A stretch of 64,000 nt of DNA, taken from assembly GCA_964504345.1 (NCBI GenBank), contig CAZDDX010000003.1, forward strand, positions 62,001 to 126,000. Direction: 5' to 3'. Below, one piece after another: positions 24,941-33,221 of the stretch. The notes under the pieces were generated by a model that was not told the origin of the DNA, did not search any database, and saw only the letters and a list, made by a program, of their open reading frames with translations. The translations under genes and the position numbers were made by a program. This DNA comes from CAMDTE01 sp964504345 (GTDB lineage Bacteria; Bacteroidota; Bacteroidia; Flavobacteriales; Schleiferiaceae). How positions within the stretch are numbered: the stretch's first letter is position 1; every line of letters starts with the position of its first letter.

Positions 24941-26194
24941 TTATTCTTCGTACTTCTTAAACAGCACCGAGGCGTTGTGCCCGCCAAATCCAAAGGTGTT
25001 GCTGAAAGCGGCGCGCACGGTGCGCTTTTGCGGTTTTCCGTACGTCATGTTCAGCTTGCTGTCGATGTCCGGATCGTCCGTGAAGTGGTTGATGGTGGGC
25101 GGGCAAATGTCGTGGTAGACCGACAAAACCGCAACGGCAGCCTCTGCGGCACCAGCAGCACCCAACAAGTGGCCCGTCATGGATTTGGTGGAGCTGATGT
25201 TCATTTCGTACGCATGCGCACCAAAAACATTCTGAATGGCCTTGATTTCTGCCACATCGCCCAACGGGGTTGACGTACCGTGCACATTGACGTAGTCCAC
25301 ATCTTCGGGACTCATGTGCGCATCGTCCAACATGTTTTTCATCACGTTGGTAGCGCCCAAACCCTCTGGGTGAGGAGCAGTCAAGTGGTAGGCATCTGCG
25401 GACAGACCACCTCCTACGAATTCGGCATAAATCTTGGCACCACGCGCTTTGGCGTGCTCCAATTCTTCTAAAATCAAGCAAGCAGCACCTTCGCCCAACA
25501 CAAAACCGTCGCGGTCTTTGTCAAATGGACGCGAAGCCGTTTCCGGACTGTCGTTCCGGGTAGAAAGTGCGTGCATCGCATTGAATCCACCTATTCCCCC
25601 TGGGGAAACAGCGGCCTCAGATCCACCAGACACGATTACGTCTGCCTTGCCCAAGCGGATGTACATCAACGCATCGATTAATGCGTTCGTTGAGGAAGCG
25701 CATGCGGAAACGGTGGTGAAATTCACACCGCGCAATCCGTACTTCATCGAAATGTGACCGCCGGTTATGTCAGCTATCATCTTGGGGATGAAAAACGGAT
25801 TGAACCGGGGCGTACCATCGCCCCGGCCGTAATCCACGCATTCGTTTAAAAAGGTGTCGAGTCCGCCAATTCCGGAGCCCCAAATAACCCCTGCTCGGTC
25901 CAAATTGATTTTTTCCATGTCCAATCCGGAATCAACAACAGCCTCATCGGCAGCTACCAACCCCAACTGGGTGCACCGGTCCATTTTCCGCGCTTCTTTG
26001 CGGTCAATGAAATCAGTCGGTTCAAATCCTTTGACTTCGCAGGCAAATTTGGTTTTGAATTTCTCCGGGTCGAACAATGTAATGGGACCCGCACCGCTGC
26101 GGCCTTCCAACAAGCCCTGCCAAAAAGCAGGAGCCGTGTTTCCCACCGGTGTCAGCGCACCGATGCCCGTTACTACAACCCTTTTTAACGTCAT
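24941..26194 (-). CDS. fabF: 3-oxoacyl-[acyl-carrier-protein] synthase II
   Basis: A 417-residue KAS II condensing enzyme of fatty acid elongation. The Cys-His-His triad and Lys are all visible: nucleophilic Cys in TVSACASSTNAL, His in NVHGTSTPLGD, and Lys-Ser-Met-Thr-Gly-His in SSTKSMTGHLLGAAGA. The C-terminal FGFGGHNASVLFKK is typical of FabF. acpP lies 17 bases upstream and rnc 2 bases downstream. Confidence 0.98.
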   Translation of the reverse strand: MTLKRVVVTGIGALTPVGNTAPAFWQGLLEGRSGAGPITLFDPEKFKTKFACEVKGFEPTDFIDRKEARKMDRCTQLGLVAADEAVVDSGLDMEKINLDRAGVIWGSGIGGLDTFLNECVDYGRGDGTPRFNPFFIPKMIADITGGHISMKYGLRGVNFTTVSACASSTNALIDALMYIRLGKADVIVSGGSEAAVSPGGIGGFNAMHALSTRNDSPETASRPFDKDRDGFVLGEGAACLILEELEHAKARGAKIYAEFVGGGLSADAYHLTAPHPEGLGATNVMKNMLDDAHMSPEDVDYVNVHGTSTPLGDVAEIKAIQNVFGAHAYEMNISSTKSMTGHLLGAAGAAEAAVAVLSVYHDICPPTINHFTDDPDIDSKLNMTYGKPQKRTVRAAFSNTFGFGGHNASVLFKKYEE

Positions 26195-26211
26195 AAACGC
26201 TTAAAATTCAA

Positions 26212-26445
26212 TTACTTGTTGTTCTCAATGAACGATACCGCGTCGCCAACAGTAGCGATGTTTTCAGCTTGATCGTCTGGGATTTGGATGTCGAATTCTT
26301 TTTCGAATTCCATAATCAACTCTACGGTATCCAAAGAGTCTGCGCCCAGGTCTTGGGTGAAGGATGCTTCGTTGGTTACTTCTGCTTCGGTTACGCCAAG
26401 CTTATCTACGATAATGGCTTTCACACGGGATGCAATGTCGGACAT
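26212..26445 (-). CDS. acpP: Acyl carrier protein
   Basis: A 77-residue ACP, strongly acidic. The phosphopantetheine attachment Ser lies in the canonical GADSLDTVELIMEFE motif at about 37-51. It carries growing acyl chains for FabF, encoded directly downstream. The upstream sequence has a near-consensus -7 box (TTCCTTTG on the minus strand, 26481-26474), which would give a leader of about 25 bases. Confidence 0.97.
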   Translation of the reverse strand: MSDIASRVKAIIVDKLGVTEAEVTNEASFTQDLGADSLDTVELIMEFEKEFDIQIPDDQAENIATVGDAVSFIENNK

Positions 26446-26525
26446 GCTTTCCAGTTTTTAAAAATTAGTGGGACAAAGGAAAGAAATCTAGCCCACACGC
26501 ACAAACCGGTCCCGCAAACAAAGTG

Positions 26526-26533
26526 TATCTTTG
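26526..26533 (+). promoter_or_regulatory. -7 promoter element of purN
   Basis: TATCTTTG matches TAnnTTTG and ends 16 bases before the purN GTG. It is divergent from acpP. Confidence 0.6.
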
Positions 26534-26549
26534 AAAGCGTCTAAACAGT

Positions 26550-27137
26550 GTGAATTCCTTGATAAAGCTCGGTATTTTGGCCTCTGGATCGGGCAGCAAC
26601 GCCCAAAGGCTCTGGAACTATTTTTCTTCTTCGGATGCGATCACGGTGGCGTTGGTTGCTTCCAATCGGGCGTCGGCGGGGGTTGTAGCGCGTTCTGCTC
26701 AAGACCAAGTCCCGTGTGTAGTCTTTGAGGCAAATCCAGAAGGATTTGCGGATTTACTCGCCCAATTTCAAGCCGCAGGCGTTCAAGCCGTCTTTTTAGC
26801 CGGTTTCTTGAAGCCGCTGCCCGTTGCGTGGATTGCCCACTTTTCTGGAAAAATTTGGAATTTGCACCCCAGCCTGCTCCCGAAGTTTGGTGGAGCCGGC
26901 ATGTACGGCATGCACGTACACCGCGCGGTGGTAGTTGCGGGCGCTGCGGAAACAGGAATTACCCTCCACGAAGTAACCGAGCGCTACGACGAAGGCCCCG
27001 TCTGTTTTCAAGCCCGCACAGCGGTGCTCCCATCGGACACTCCGGAATCGGTAGCGGAGAAAATCCACGCCTTGGAGATGGAACACGTGCCGGTTGAATT
27101 GGAGCGGTTGCTTCTTGCTCGCTTCCTGGGCGCATGA
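26550..27137 (+). CDS. purN: Phosphoribosylglycinamide formyltransferase
   Basis: A 195-residue PurN, the 10-formyl-THF-dependent GAR transformylase of purine synthesis. The phosphate-binding loop is SGSGSNAQ near residue 12. The catalytic Asn-His pair is in NLHPSLLPKFGGAGMYG and the catalytic Asp in VTERYDEGPV. The start is a GTG at 26550; no in-frame ATG lies near the expected N-terminus. Its stop overlaps the rnhA ATG by four bases. Confidence 0.95.
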   Translation: MNSLIKLGILASGSGSNAQRLWNYFSSSDAITVALVASNRASAGVVARSAQDQVPCVVFEANPEGFADLLAQFQAAGVQAVFLAGFLKPLPVAWIAHFSGKIWNLHPSLLPKFGGAGMYGMHVHRAVVVAGAAETGITLHEVTERYDEGPVCFQARTAVLPSDTPESVAEKIHALEMEHVPVELERLLLARFLGA

Positions 27138-27580
27138 GCTACGTAGAGGTTTATACCGACGGTTCTTCCCGGGGAAACCCCGGCCCCGGAGGTTATGGGG
27201 TCGTTTTGAAGTACGGAGACATTCAAAAGGAACTGTCGGAGGGCTTTTTACGCACCACCAACAACCGCATGGAATTGATGGCCGTCATTGTGGGCCTGGA
27301 GACCCTAACCCGACCGTGCCAAGTGCTGGTGGTCAGCGACTCCAAGTATGTAGTAGATTCCGTTGAAAAGAAATGGATCGACGGCTGGGTCCGCAAGCAG
27401 TTTAAGGGCGTTAAAAACCCCGACCTGTGGCAGCGTTATTTGCGCGCAGCCCAACAGCATTCGGTTCGCTTTCAATGGGTCAAAGGCCACGCCACCCACG
27501 TGCTGAACAATCGGTGCGACGCTTTGGCCACGCAAGCGGCCCTGAAAGGACCGCATCGGGTGGACGCCGGCATGGAGTAA
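27134..27580 (+). CDS. rnhA: Ribonuclease HI
   Basis: A 148-residue RNase HI that degrades the RNA strand of RNA-DNA hybrids. The four catalytic acids are visible: Asp in VYTDGSSRGNPGPGG, Glu in NRMELMAV, Asp in VVSDSKYVVDS and Asp in NNRCDALA. The basic handle region (KKWIDGWVRKQFKGVKN) is present, as in the E. coli type. The gene is coupled to purN by a four-base ATGA overlap and convergent with the GH3 gene. Confidence 0.96.
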   Translation: MSYVEVYTDGSSRGNPGPGGYGVVLKYGDIQKELSEGFLRTTNNRMELMAVIVGLETLTRPCQVLVVSDSKYVVDSVEKKWIDGWVRKQFKGVKNPDLWQRYLRAAQQHSVRFQWVKGHATHVLNNRCDALATQAALKGPHRVDAGME

Positions 27581-27595
27581 GCCGTTTCTAAATCC

Positions 27596-29095
27596 TCAAC
27601 GGGCGTTTTCCACCAGCCAATCCGCAATTTTGCGGTCGTTGGCCAGTCGGGGCAATTTGTTTTGACCCCCCAACTTGCCGATGGACTTCATGTACGCATT
27701 GAAGGCGTCCAGGGGAACCTGTTGCACCACGGCCGGCCGCAGGATGGAACCCGTGATGAGGTCGTTGTAGTAGGTGTTTTTAGACCGCAGTCCAGCATCC
27801 AGTGCGGCGCAGAAGGCGGTGAAATCTGTTGGCGCTTCATCAAAGGCCACAAACCACTCGTGGTGAGGCAATCCACCGTCTGCGGGAGCCACTTGCGGGG
27901 CCACCGTGAATTCACGAACCACGCACGGCTGGGCGGCCACGGCCGCTTGGAGGGCAGCTTCCACTTCGCTGCCAATGACGTGTTCGCCAAAGGCACTGAT
28001 GAAGTGCTTGATGCGCCCCGTAACCCGGATGCGAAACGGATGAAGTTCGGTGAACTCGATGGTATCGCCAATGGAGTAGCCCCACAAACCAGCGTTGGTG
28101 TGCAAGACGAGTGCGTAGTGCACGCCCAGCTCCACCTCTGCCAAAGTGAGGCGTGGTGGATTGGGGTCAAAGTACCGGTCGGCCGGAATGAATTCAAAGT
28201 ACATTCCGTTGTTCACCAGCAGCAGCAGGCCCTCTTTGTCGTACCGGTCTTGGTAGGCAATAAAACCTTCCGACGCCGGATAGGGATCGATGCGGGTGAT
28301 GGGCCCGCCAAAGAGTTGCTCAAAGCGCGATCGGTAGGGCTCAAAAGCCACCCCGCCGGCAATGTACAGTTTGAAGTTGGGAAATAGGGATCGGATGTCT
28401 GACTTTCCGGATTTTTCCAGCAAGCGCTCAAAATACATCTGCACCCAAGGGGGAATTCCCCCCAAAGCGCGCAGGTCTTGTCCCAAAGTCTCCTCGCAGA
28501 TTTTGTCCACCTTGGTTTCCCAATCTTCGATGCAGTTGGTTTCCCAACTGGGGAGCCGGTTCTTTTGCAGGTAGGACGGAACGTAGTGCGCGGAAATTCC
28601 ACTGAGACGGCCCACCTGAATCCCGTTCTTTTCCGTCATGACCGGGCTTCCCTGCAAAAACATCAATTTTCCATTCACCAAAGAGGCGTCGCCGCTGCGG
28701 TGGATGTAGGCCAACAGCATGTCCCGGGCCGCGTTGATGTGGCACGGCATGGATTCCTTGGTCAAGGGGATGTATTTGGTTCCGCTGGTGGTGCCGGATG
28801 TTTTGGCAAAGTACAGGGGTTTGCCGGGCCACAAAACGTCCGGCTCTCCAGCAACTACGCGCTCAACGTACCCACGGATTCCTTCGTAGTCCACCACGGG
28901 AATGGCGTTTTGAAAGTCGCGCACGGTGCGGATGGTTTCAAAACCGTGGTCCTTTCCAAACGAGGTGTTTTTGGCCGATGCCACCAAATTTTTCCGTACC
29001 CGCTCTTGCGCCTCCAGTGGATGTTGAATCCACTTTTGGTTCTTGCGGTGCATCCACGCGGCAAAGGCTTTTGCGGCCCATTCTTTTGCGGTCAT
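27596..29095 (-). CDS. GH3-family acyl-adenylate-forming protein
   Basis: A 499-residue protein of the GH3 (auxin-responsive) branch of the acyl-adenylating superfamily. In plants these enzymes ligate amino acids to carboxylic hormones; the bacterial substrates are unknown. The ATP-binding motif is FAKTSGTTSGTKYIPLT near residue 110, and further superfamily segments are seen around YPASEGFIAYQ and the C-terminal ITGSILRPAVVQQVPLDAF. It is followed upstream on the same strand by an M23 protein, and beyond that by the divergent sprE. This arrangement recurs in Bacteroidota, but its meaning is unknown. Confidence 0.85.
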   Translation of the reverse strand: MTAKEWAAKAFAAWMHRKNQKWIQHPLEAQERVRKNLVASAKNTSFGKDHGFETIRTVRDFQNAIPVVDYEGIRGYVERVVAGEPDVLWPGKPLYFAKTSGTTSGTKYIPLTKESMPCHINAARDMLLAYIHRSGDASLVNGKLMFLQGSPVMTEKNGIQVGRLSGISAHYVPSYLQKNRLPSWETNCIEDWETKVDKICEETLGQDLRALGGIPPWVQMYFERLLEKSGKSDIRSLFPNFKLYIAGGVAFEPYRSRFEQLFGGPITRIDPYPASEGFIAYQDRYDKEGLLLLVNNGMYFEFIPADRYFDPNPPRLTLAEVELGVHYALVLHTNAGLWGYSIGDTIEFTELHPFRIRVTGRIKHFISAFGEHVIGSEVEAALQAAVAAQPCVVREFTVAPQVAPADGGLPHHEWFVAFDEAPTDFTAFCAALDAGLRSKNTYYNDLITGSILRPAVVQQVPLDAFNAYMKSIGKLGGQNKLPRLANDRKIADWLVENAR

Positions 29096-29113
29096 CGTTT
29101 TCCAGTTGATCGT

Positions 29114-29956
29114 TTAAGGGAGGTATACCAAGGGGTTTACGGGTTGTCCGTTCATCCAGAGTTCAAAGTGCACTCCTGCGGAGGCGTTTTTGAGTCCCTT
29201 TCCGCTGATGGCCAATGCTTCACCAGCCCGTACACGCGCCCCCCGTTTTTTCAACACCTGCGCATTTTGGCTGTAGAAGGTCAAGGTGTTGTTGGCGTGT
29301 TGAACCCACAAGTAATGGCCCAAATCCGGGCTCCAGTCGGCCTGTACAACGGTTCCGTCCAGGGCGCATTTCACCGTGGTTCCTGAGGAAACGGACCAAT
29401 CCACGCCGAGGTGTCCGCGGGCAGGTGCATATTTTTCCACCAGGGTTCCGGCAACAGGCGGAATCAAACTTGCTTTAGTCTGAACATTGGGCCGTCGGTT
29501 CAAGCGGTATTGATCCTGCTCTTCCTGTTGTTTGCGAAATTTTTGTTCGGAAGGCGTTGGCTTCAGTTTATTCGGATCCGCTTGGGCCGACGGTGCCTCC
29601 GAAACCACACTGTCCGGCAAGGGCTCGTTGGTGAGCAGCCGTCGGACCGTGCTCCACTGTTTTTCGTGGTAGTTGACCACGGATTCCAAAGAATCCACTT
29701 GGGTGGAAAGGCGCAACGCTTCCCGACGAAGCTGGGTGGACGCATAGCCCGGAATGTATTCGCGCAACGGCGTGTACGCAATCAACAACAGGGTCATTCC
29801 CACCAAAACCACCACCGTAGTACCGGCTGCCAGAAAAACGTTGAATCCGGAAAGGGTAAACGAAAAACGTTCGGCAAAGGTTTGTGTGTCCACCAAGACC
29901 ACGCGGTACTTGTGCAGCAGCTCTTTTCGAATCTGTTTCCAACGCTTTTTTGACAC
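29114..29956 (-). CDS. Membrane-anchored M23-family protein with altered active site
   Basis: A 280-residue protein with one N-terminal membrane span (about 38-62), a periplasmic coiled coil (about 75-110) and a C-terminal M23/LytM domain (about 170-280). The domain has the zinc pair of the HxxxD motif (HLGVDW) and a mid-domain His (VQHANN). In the C-terminal HxH motif the first His is replaced (Gly-Val-His-Phe-Glu), so the usual catalytic His is missing. It may regulate or bind peptidoglycan rather than cut it. The start is a GTG at 29956, with the -7 element TATATTTG ending 4 bases upstream. Confidence 0.88.
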   Translation of the reverse strand: MSKKRWKQIRKELLHKYRVVLVDTQTFAERFSFTLSGFNVFLAAGTTVVVLVGMTLLLIAYTPLREYIPGYASTQLRREALRLSTQVDSLESVVNYHEKQWSTVRRLLTNEPLPDSVVSEAPSAQADPNKLKPTPSEQKFRKQQEEQDQYRLNRRPNVQTKASLIPPVAGTLVEKYAPARGHLGVDWSVSSGTTVKCALDGTVVQADWSPDLGHYLWVQHANNTLTFYSQNAQVLKKRGARVRAGEALAISGKGLKNASAGVHFELWMNGQPVNPLVYLP

Positions 29957-29960
29957 AGAA

Positions 29961-29968
29961 CAAATATA
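29961..29968 (-). promoter_or_regulatory. -7 promoter element of the M23 gene
   Basis: The minus strand reads TATATTTG, matching TAnnTTTG and ending 4 bases before the GTG start at 29956. Confidence 0.7.
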
Positions 29969-29993
29969 GACATCCCCGCAGGGGCTTTTAAAA

Positions 29994-30001
29994 TAACTTT
30001 G
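29994..30001 (+). promoter_or_regulatory. -7 promoter element of sprE
   Basis: TAACTTTG matches TAnnTTTG and ends 7 bases before the GTG at 30009. Confidence 0.65.
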
Positions 30002-30008
30002 CAGTCTT

Positions 30009-32210
30009 GTGCGTTACTCCTCTGTCGTGAAATGGATTCCTTTGGGCCTGTTGGGCCTGGCCCTGTTGGTGGGGGCCTGCAGCCGGTCAGTAGACAAGGT
30101 GCCCAATCGTTTTTACCACCGCACCACCGCCCATTTTAACGTTTTGTTCAACGGGCGCGAAGCACTGTTGGAGGCACAGCGACAAGCAGAGAAAAACCAC
30201 AAAGATGCCGTAGACGACTTCCTGCCGGTTTATCCAGGGCGCACAAAAGCGGCGCAGCAAGGCAATGAATCTGCGGCGCGACGGGCCGTAGAAAAAGCTG
30301 GAAAAGCAATTCAGGAACACAGCATGATGGTAGGCGGCCGTCAAAAAAATACGGCCGTTTTTGACGCTTACCTGCTCATGGGCGACGCTTACAGCGCTTC
30401 CGGACAGCCTTACAAGGCGATGGAGGCCTACGGTCAAGTGTTGCGGAATGCACCCAAAACCCCAGCAGCGCAAAAGGCCAAATGGGCCACCGCACGGCTG
30501 TATGCGGAACAGGGAAATGCTTTTGCTGCGGCTAATCTATTGGAAGAACTGGAGCGCGATCCGGAGTTGATACGGGCATTGAAACCACACGTTCAGGCGG
30601 TTTGGGCCATGGTTCACCTCAAAGAAAAGCGGTACGACGAGGCCGTTGACGCATTGTTCAAAGCGGCTCCCGTTGTTCCCGGCCCCACCGCCGCACGTTG
30701 GTACTTTCTGGCGGGCCAAATTGCCCAAAAGATGGACGATTCGGAATTGGCGGCACAGGCGTATCGTCGTTGCGCGCGCGGCACACCTTCGGAATACACC
30801 CTGGTGGTTGAATCCACCTTGCGCGCCGCGCTTTTGCAATCGAGCGGCCAGTCAGAGGCCAAGCGAATTGCCACTTTGAAGAAGTTGGCCAAAGAAAGCA
30901 AGAACGTGCAGTACCGAGGTCAAGTCTACTACGCCATCGCTCAGATTTACTTGCAGGCCGGAAAACGCGCATTGGCCTACCAAGCACTGGGTGAGAGTAT
31001 TTCCTTGAGCACGGCCCAGCCCGAGCAGAAGGGTTTGGGGCACGCCGCTCGCGGACAAATGCTTTTTGAAGACCGCTTGTACCCCAAAGCCCAGTTGGAC
31101 GTGGATTCTGCGGTTCAGCTTTTGCCGGAGGGACACCGACTGAAGTCTGAATGGGCCAAGCGTCGGTCCGCCCTCAACAGACTGGTTGCGGAATTGAATT
31201 ACGGCTCCCTGCAAGACAGTTTGCTCCAACTTTCGGAGAAAACCCCCGGAGAGTTGCAGCGGTACTTTACCGAGTACGTGGGTCAGTTGCGTTTGGCCGA
31301 CGCGAAGAAACAAGAAGCGGATCGCCGCGCAGACGAAATTGCCCGCATGAATGCGGAGCGTAGCGCCTTATTGGCGGATGCCGGACCTGCGGCAGGCGGT
31401 GGTGGGAATGCGTGGCTTTTTTACAACCCGCAAATCCGTGCGGCGTCTTTGGCCACATTTACGCGTCAATGGGGCGACCGGCCCGATGCGGACAACTGGA
31501 AGTGGAAGTCTGCGGCTTCTGGTTTTGCGGATGCGTCTGCCTCCGACGAAGGCGAAGAAGCTTCCGATGGCCTGAAATCGTCGGAACCGTCGGGTGAACA
31601 ACGGTACAATGCGGAAGCCTACATCGCCCAAGTGCCCAAGTCCGAAAACGAGCGCGATACGGTTCGTTCCCAGCTCCGCAAAAGCCGCGTCCGGCTGGGG
31701 GCCATTTACCGCGACGAAGTGGGCGACTTAGAAGAAGCGTTGACGGTATATAACGACTGGATCAAAACCTACGGAGCCAAGAATTATCCGGAAGAACCTT
31801 TGGTTTGGTTTGCGCTCAGCCGAATGTACACGCAGAACAAGCAACAGTTGCGGGCTGAAGATGCACTGAAAACGCTGTTACAGCGCTTTCCGGACCATCC
31901 TTTATCCCGTAAGGCACGCGGTGAAAACACGGTGGAAAAAGTAGCCGTGGACCCGGTAGTTGCCGCCTACGAGCGCGCTTTGGCGGCCTTTGCGCAAGGC
32001 AAGACCCAAGAGGCGCTGCAAATTTTGCCGCAAGCCGCTTCGTTAGGAGCGAAACCAGCGCTACTCAATGCCTTGTGTGTGGGAAGGTTACAGGGAGAAA
32101 AGGCGTATATTTCCGCCCTGAAAAACGTTGTTTCCAGTCATCCAAACTCACCGGAAGCTACTCAGGCTCAAAATTTTCTCACTGCGCTCGGCGAGTCCGC
32201 GCCCAAATAA
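30009..32210 (+). CDS. sprE: SprE/PorW-type TPR lipoprotein of the type IX secretion system
   Basis: A 733-residue outer-membrane-type lipoprotein with a lipobox (LLVGAC) near residue 24. It is followed by the family N-terminal block (NRFYHRTTAHFNVLFNGREALLEA), which closely fits SprE/PorW, a TPR protein needed for T9SS secretion and gliding in Flavobacterium and Porphyromonas. TPR-like helical repeats run from about 110 to 400. A low-complexity acidic stretch is near 500-540, and further TPR-like helices occur at 570-730. The start is a GTG with the -7 element just upstream. A bactofilin gene follows 11 bases after the stop. T9SS cargo is encoded at 57.8 kb. Confidence 0.85.
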   Translation: MRYSSVVKWIPLGLLGLALLVGACSRSVDKVPNRFYHRTTAHFNVLFNGREALLEAQRQAEKNHKDAVDDFLPVYPGRTKAAQQGNESAARRAVEKAGKAIQEHSMMVGGRQKNTAVFDAYLLMGDAYSASGQPYKAMEAYGQVLRNAPKTPAAQKAKWATARLYAEQGNAFAAANLLEELERDPELIRALKPHVQAVWAMVHLKEKRYDEAVDALFKAAPVVPGPTAARWYFLAGQIAQKMDDSELAAQAYRRCARGTPSEYTLVVESTLRAALLQSSGQSEAKRIATLKKLAKESKNVQYRGQVYYAIAQIYLQAGKRALAYQALGESISLSTAQPEQKGLGHAARGQMLFEDRLYPKAQLDVDSAVQLLPEGHRLKSEWAKRRSALNRLVAELNYGSLQDSLLQLSEKTPGELQRYFTEYVGQLRLADAKKQEADRRADEIARMNAERSALLADAGPAAGGGGNAWLFYNPQIRAASLATFTRQWGDRPDADNWKWKSAASGFADASASDEGEEASDGLKSSEPSGEQRYNAEAYIAQVPKSENERDTVRSQLRKSRVRLGAIYRDEVGDLEEALTVYNDWIKTYGAKNYPEEPLVWFALSRMYTQNKQQLRAEDALKTLLQRFPDHPLSRKARGENTVEKVAVDPVVAAYERALAAFAQGKTQEALQILPQAASLGAKPALLNALCVGRLQGEKAYISALKNVVSSHPNSPEATQAQNFLTALGESAPK

Positions 32211-32221
32211 TTTTCTACAAC

Positions 32222-32641
32222 ATGGCTTTGATGAACTCCAAACCCCAGTCCGACAATCCGCAAATCAGCAACCGGATTTTGGCCGGAACGGACATCGTGG
32301 GCGACATTCAATCCACGGGTGACTTTCGTGTGGACGGTCGGATCAAAGGCAATCTAAAACTCGCTGGGAAGCTGGTCATTGGAGACAAGGGCTGGGTAGA
32401 GGGCGAAGTGCATTGCGCGGAAGCGTCCATTGGCGGTTCGTTCAAAGGAAAATTGCACGTCAAAGGACTGTTAATGCTCCAAGTAACGTCCAAGGTGCAC
32501 GCCGATGTGGTTACCGGCAAATTGGCGGTGGAGCCCGGTGCAGAGTTCGCCGGACAGTGTGCCATGACCACCGTGGTGCGCACGCTAAGCGAGTCCGAAG
32601 CTGCCGCTCCACCCGTAAACGCTGACAAAAAGGCTGTTTGA
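32222..32641 (+). CDS. Bactofilin (polymer-forming cytoskeletal protein)
   Basis: A 139-residue bactofilin, a self-assembling cytoskeletal protein with a right-handed beta-helix core. The core runs from about 22 to 115 and shows the typical short repeating units (GDIQSTGDFRVDGRIKGNL, then KLVIGDKGWVEGEV). Flexible tails flank it. The start at 32222 (MALMNSK) is favoured because the box TAATTTTC, one base off consensus, ends 6 bases upstream; 32231 is an alternative. The last codons overlap the TTG start of atpZ (TTGA). Bactofilins help localise cell-shape and envelope enzymes. Confidence 0.92.
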   Translation: MALMNSKPQSDNPQISNRILAGTDIVGDIQSTGDFRVDGRIKGNLKLAGKLVIGDKGWVEGEVHCAEASIGGSFKGKLHVKGLLMLQVTSKVHADVVTGKLAVEPGAEFAGQCAMTTVVRTLSESEAAAPPVNADKKAV

Positions 32642-32826
32642 ACCCCTTTCTGCGTTTCTTAGGGGCGGCCTTTCAAATGGGCGCCATTATTGGTCTGTTT
32701 GCTTTTTTGGGAACGTGGACCGACGCCCATTGGGGTTGGGCTCCTTGGGGAACGGTAGGCCTCACGCTCTTGGGGGTTCTATTGGCCCTGGTTTGGATCA
32801 TTCGTGAAATACAAGCAACAAAATGA
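32638..32826 (+). CDS. atpZ: AtpZ/AtpI-like F0F1 accessory membrane protein
   Basis: A 62-residue protein with two membrane spans (about 12-27 and 36-56) joined by a short WTDAHWGW loop, the layout of AtpZ. AtpZ/AtpI proteins assist c-ring assembly or Mg2+ supply for ATP synthase. Its TTG start overlaps the bactofilin stop, and its end overlaps the next gene by four bases, so it is coupled on both sides. It is the first gene of the ATP synthase cluster. Confidence 0.85.
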   Translation: MNPFLRFLGAAFQMGAIIGLFAFLGTWTDAHWGWAPWGTVGLTLLGVLLALVWIIREIQATK

Positions 32827-33173
32827 AGTATTTGTACGCCCTTTATCCGCTCACGGCGGTCTTTCATTATTTGGTGTCCACCGGCATGGGCAACACCTAT
32901 TATGGACTGGGAGACATTTATTTATTGGTCATGGGTTTTGGTTTGGTTTGGGTAACCCAACGCTTTTGGGAACGCGACCCAGAAAAGGCCGGAATGGTGT
33001 ACATGGCTCTTTCCTTGGTGCGTATGTTGCTGGGATTGGGCGTTGTAGTACTACCGCTTGCCCTCAGAAAACCAGAGGGTTACCGCACAGACGCCTTGGT
33101 TTTTGTAGGGCTCTTTGTGGCGCAAATTGCCGTAGAAACGGTGGTCTTGGTGCGGTTGCTGAGAAGCCGGTAG
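32823..33173 (+). CDS. Small membrane protein in the ATP synthase cluster
   Basis: A 116-residue protein with about four hydrophobic segments (near 5-22, 28-45, 58-80 and 90-112). It sits where AtpI lies in many ATP synthase operons and has the right size and topology. I see no clear AtpI sequence motif, so a positional counterpart of AtpI is an inference. It overlaps atpZ by four bases (ATGA), and atpB follows 48 bases after its stop with its own -7 element. Confidence 0.75.
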   Translation: MKYLYALYPLTAVFHYLVSTGMGNTYYGLGDIYLLVMGFGLVWVTQRFWERDPEKAGMVYMALSLVRMLLGLGVVVLPLALRKPEGYRTDALVFVGLFVAQIAVETVVLVRLLRSR

Positions 33174-33193
33174 GAAATCTCCTGTTTTGTGCG

Positions 33194-33201
33194 TAATTTT
33201 G
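33194..33201 (+). promoter_or_regulatory. Possible internal -7 element before atpB
   Basis: TAATTTTG matches TAnnTTTG and ends 20 bases before the atpB ATG. It may add transcription for the main ATP synthase genes independent of the sprE/bactofilin side. Confidence 0.5.
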
Positions 33202-33221
33202 CCGCGCATTTAAAACGGCGC

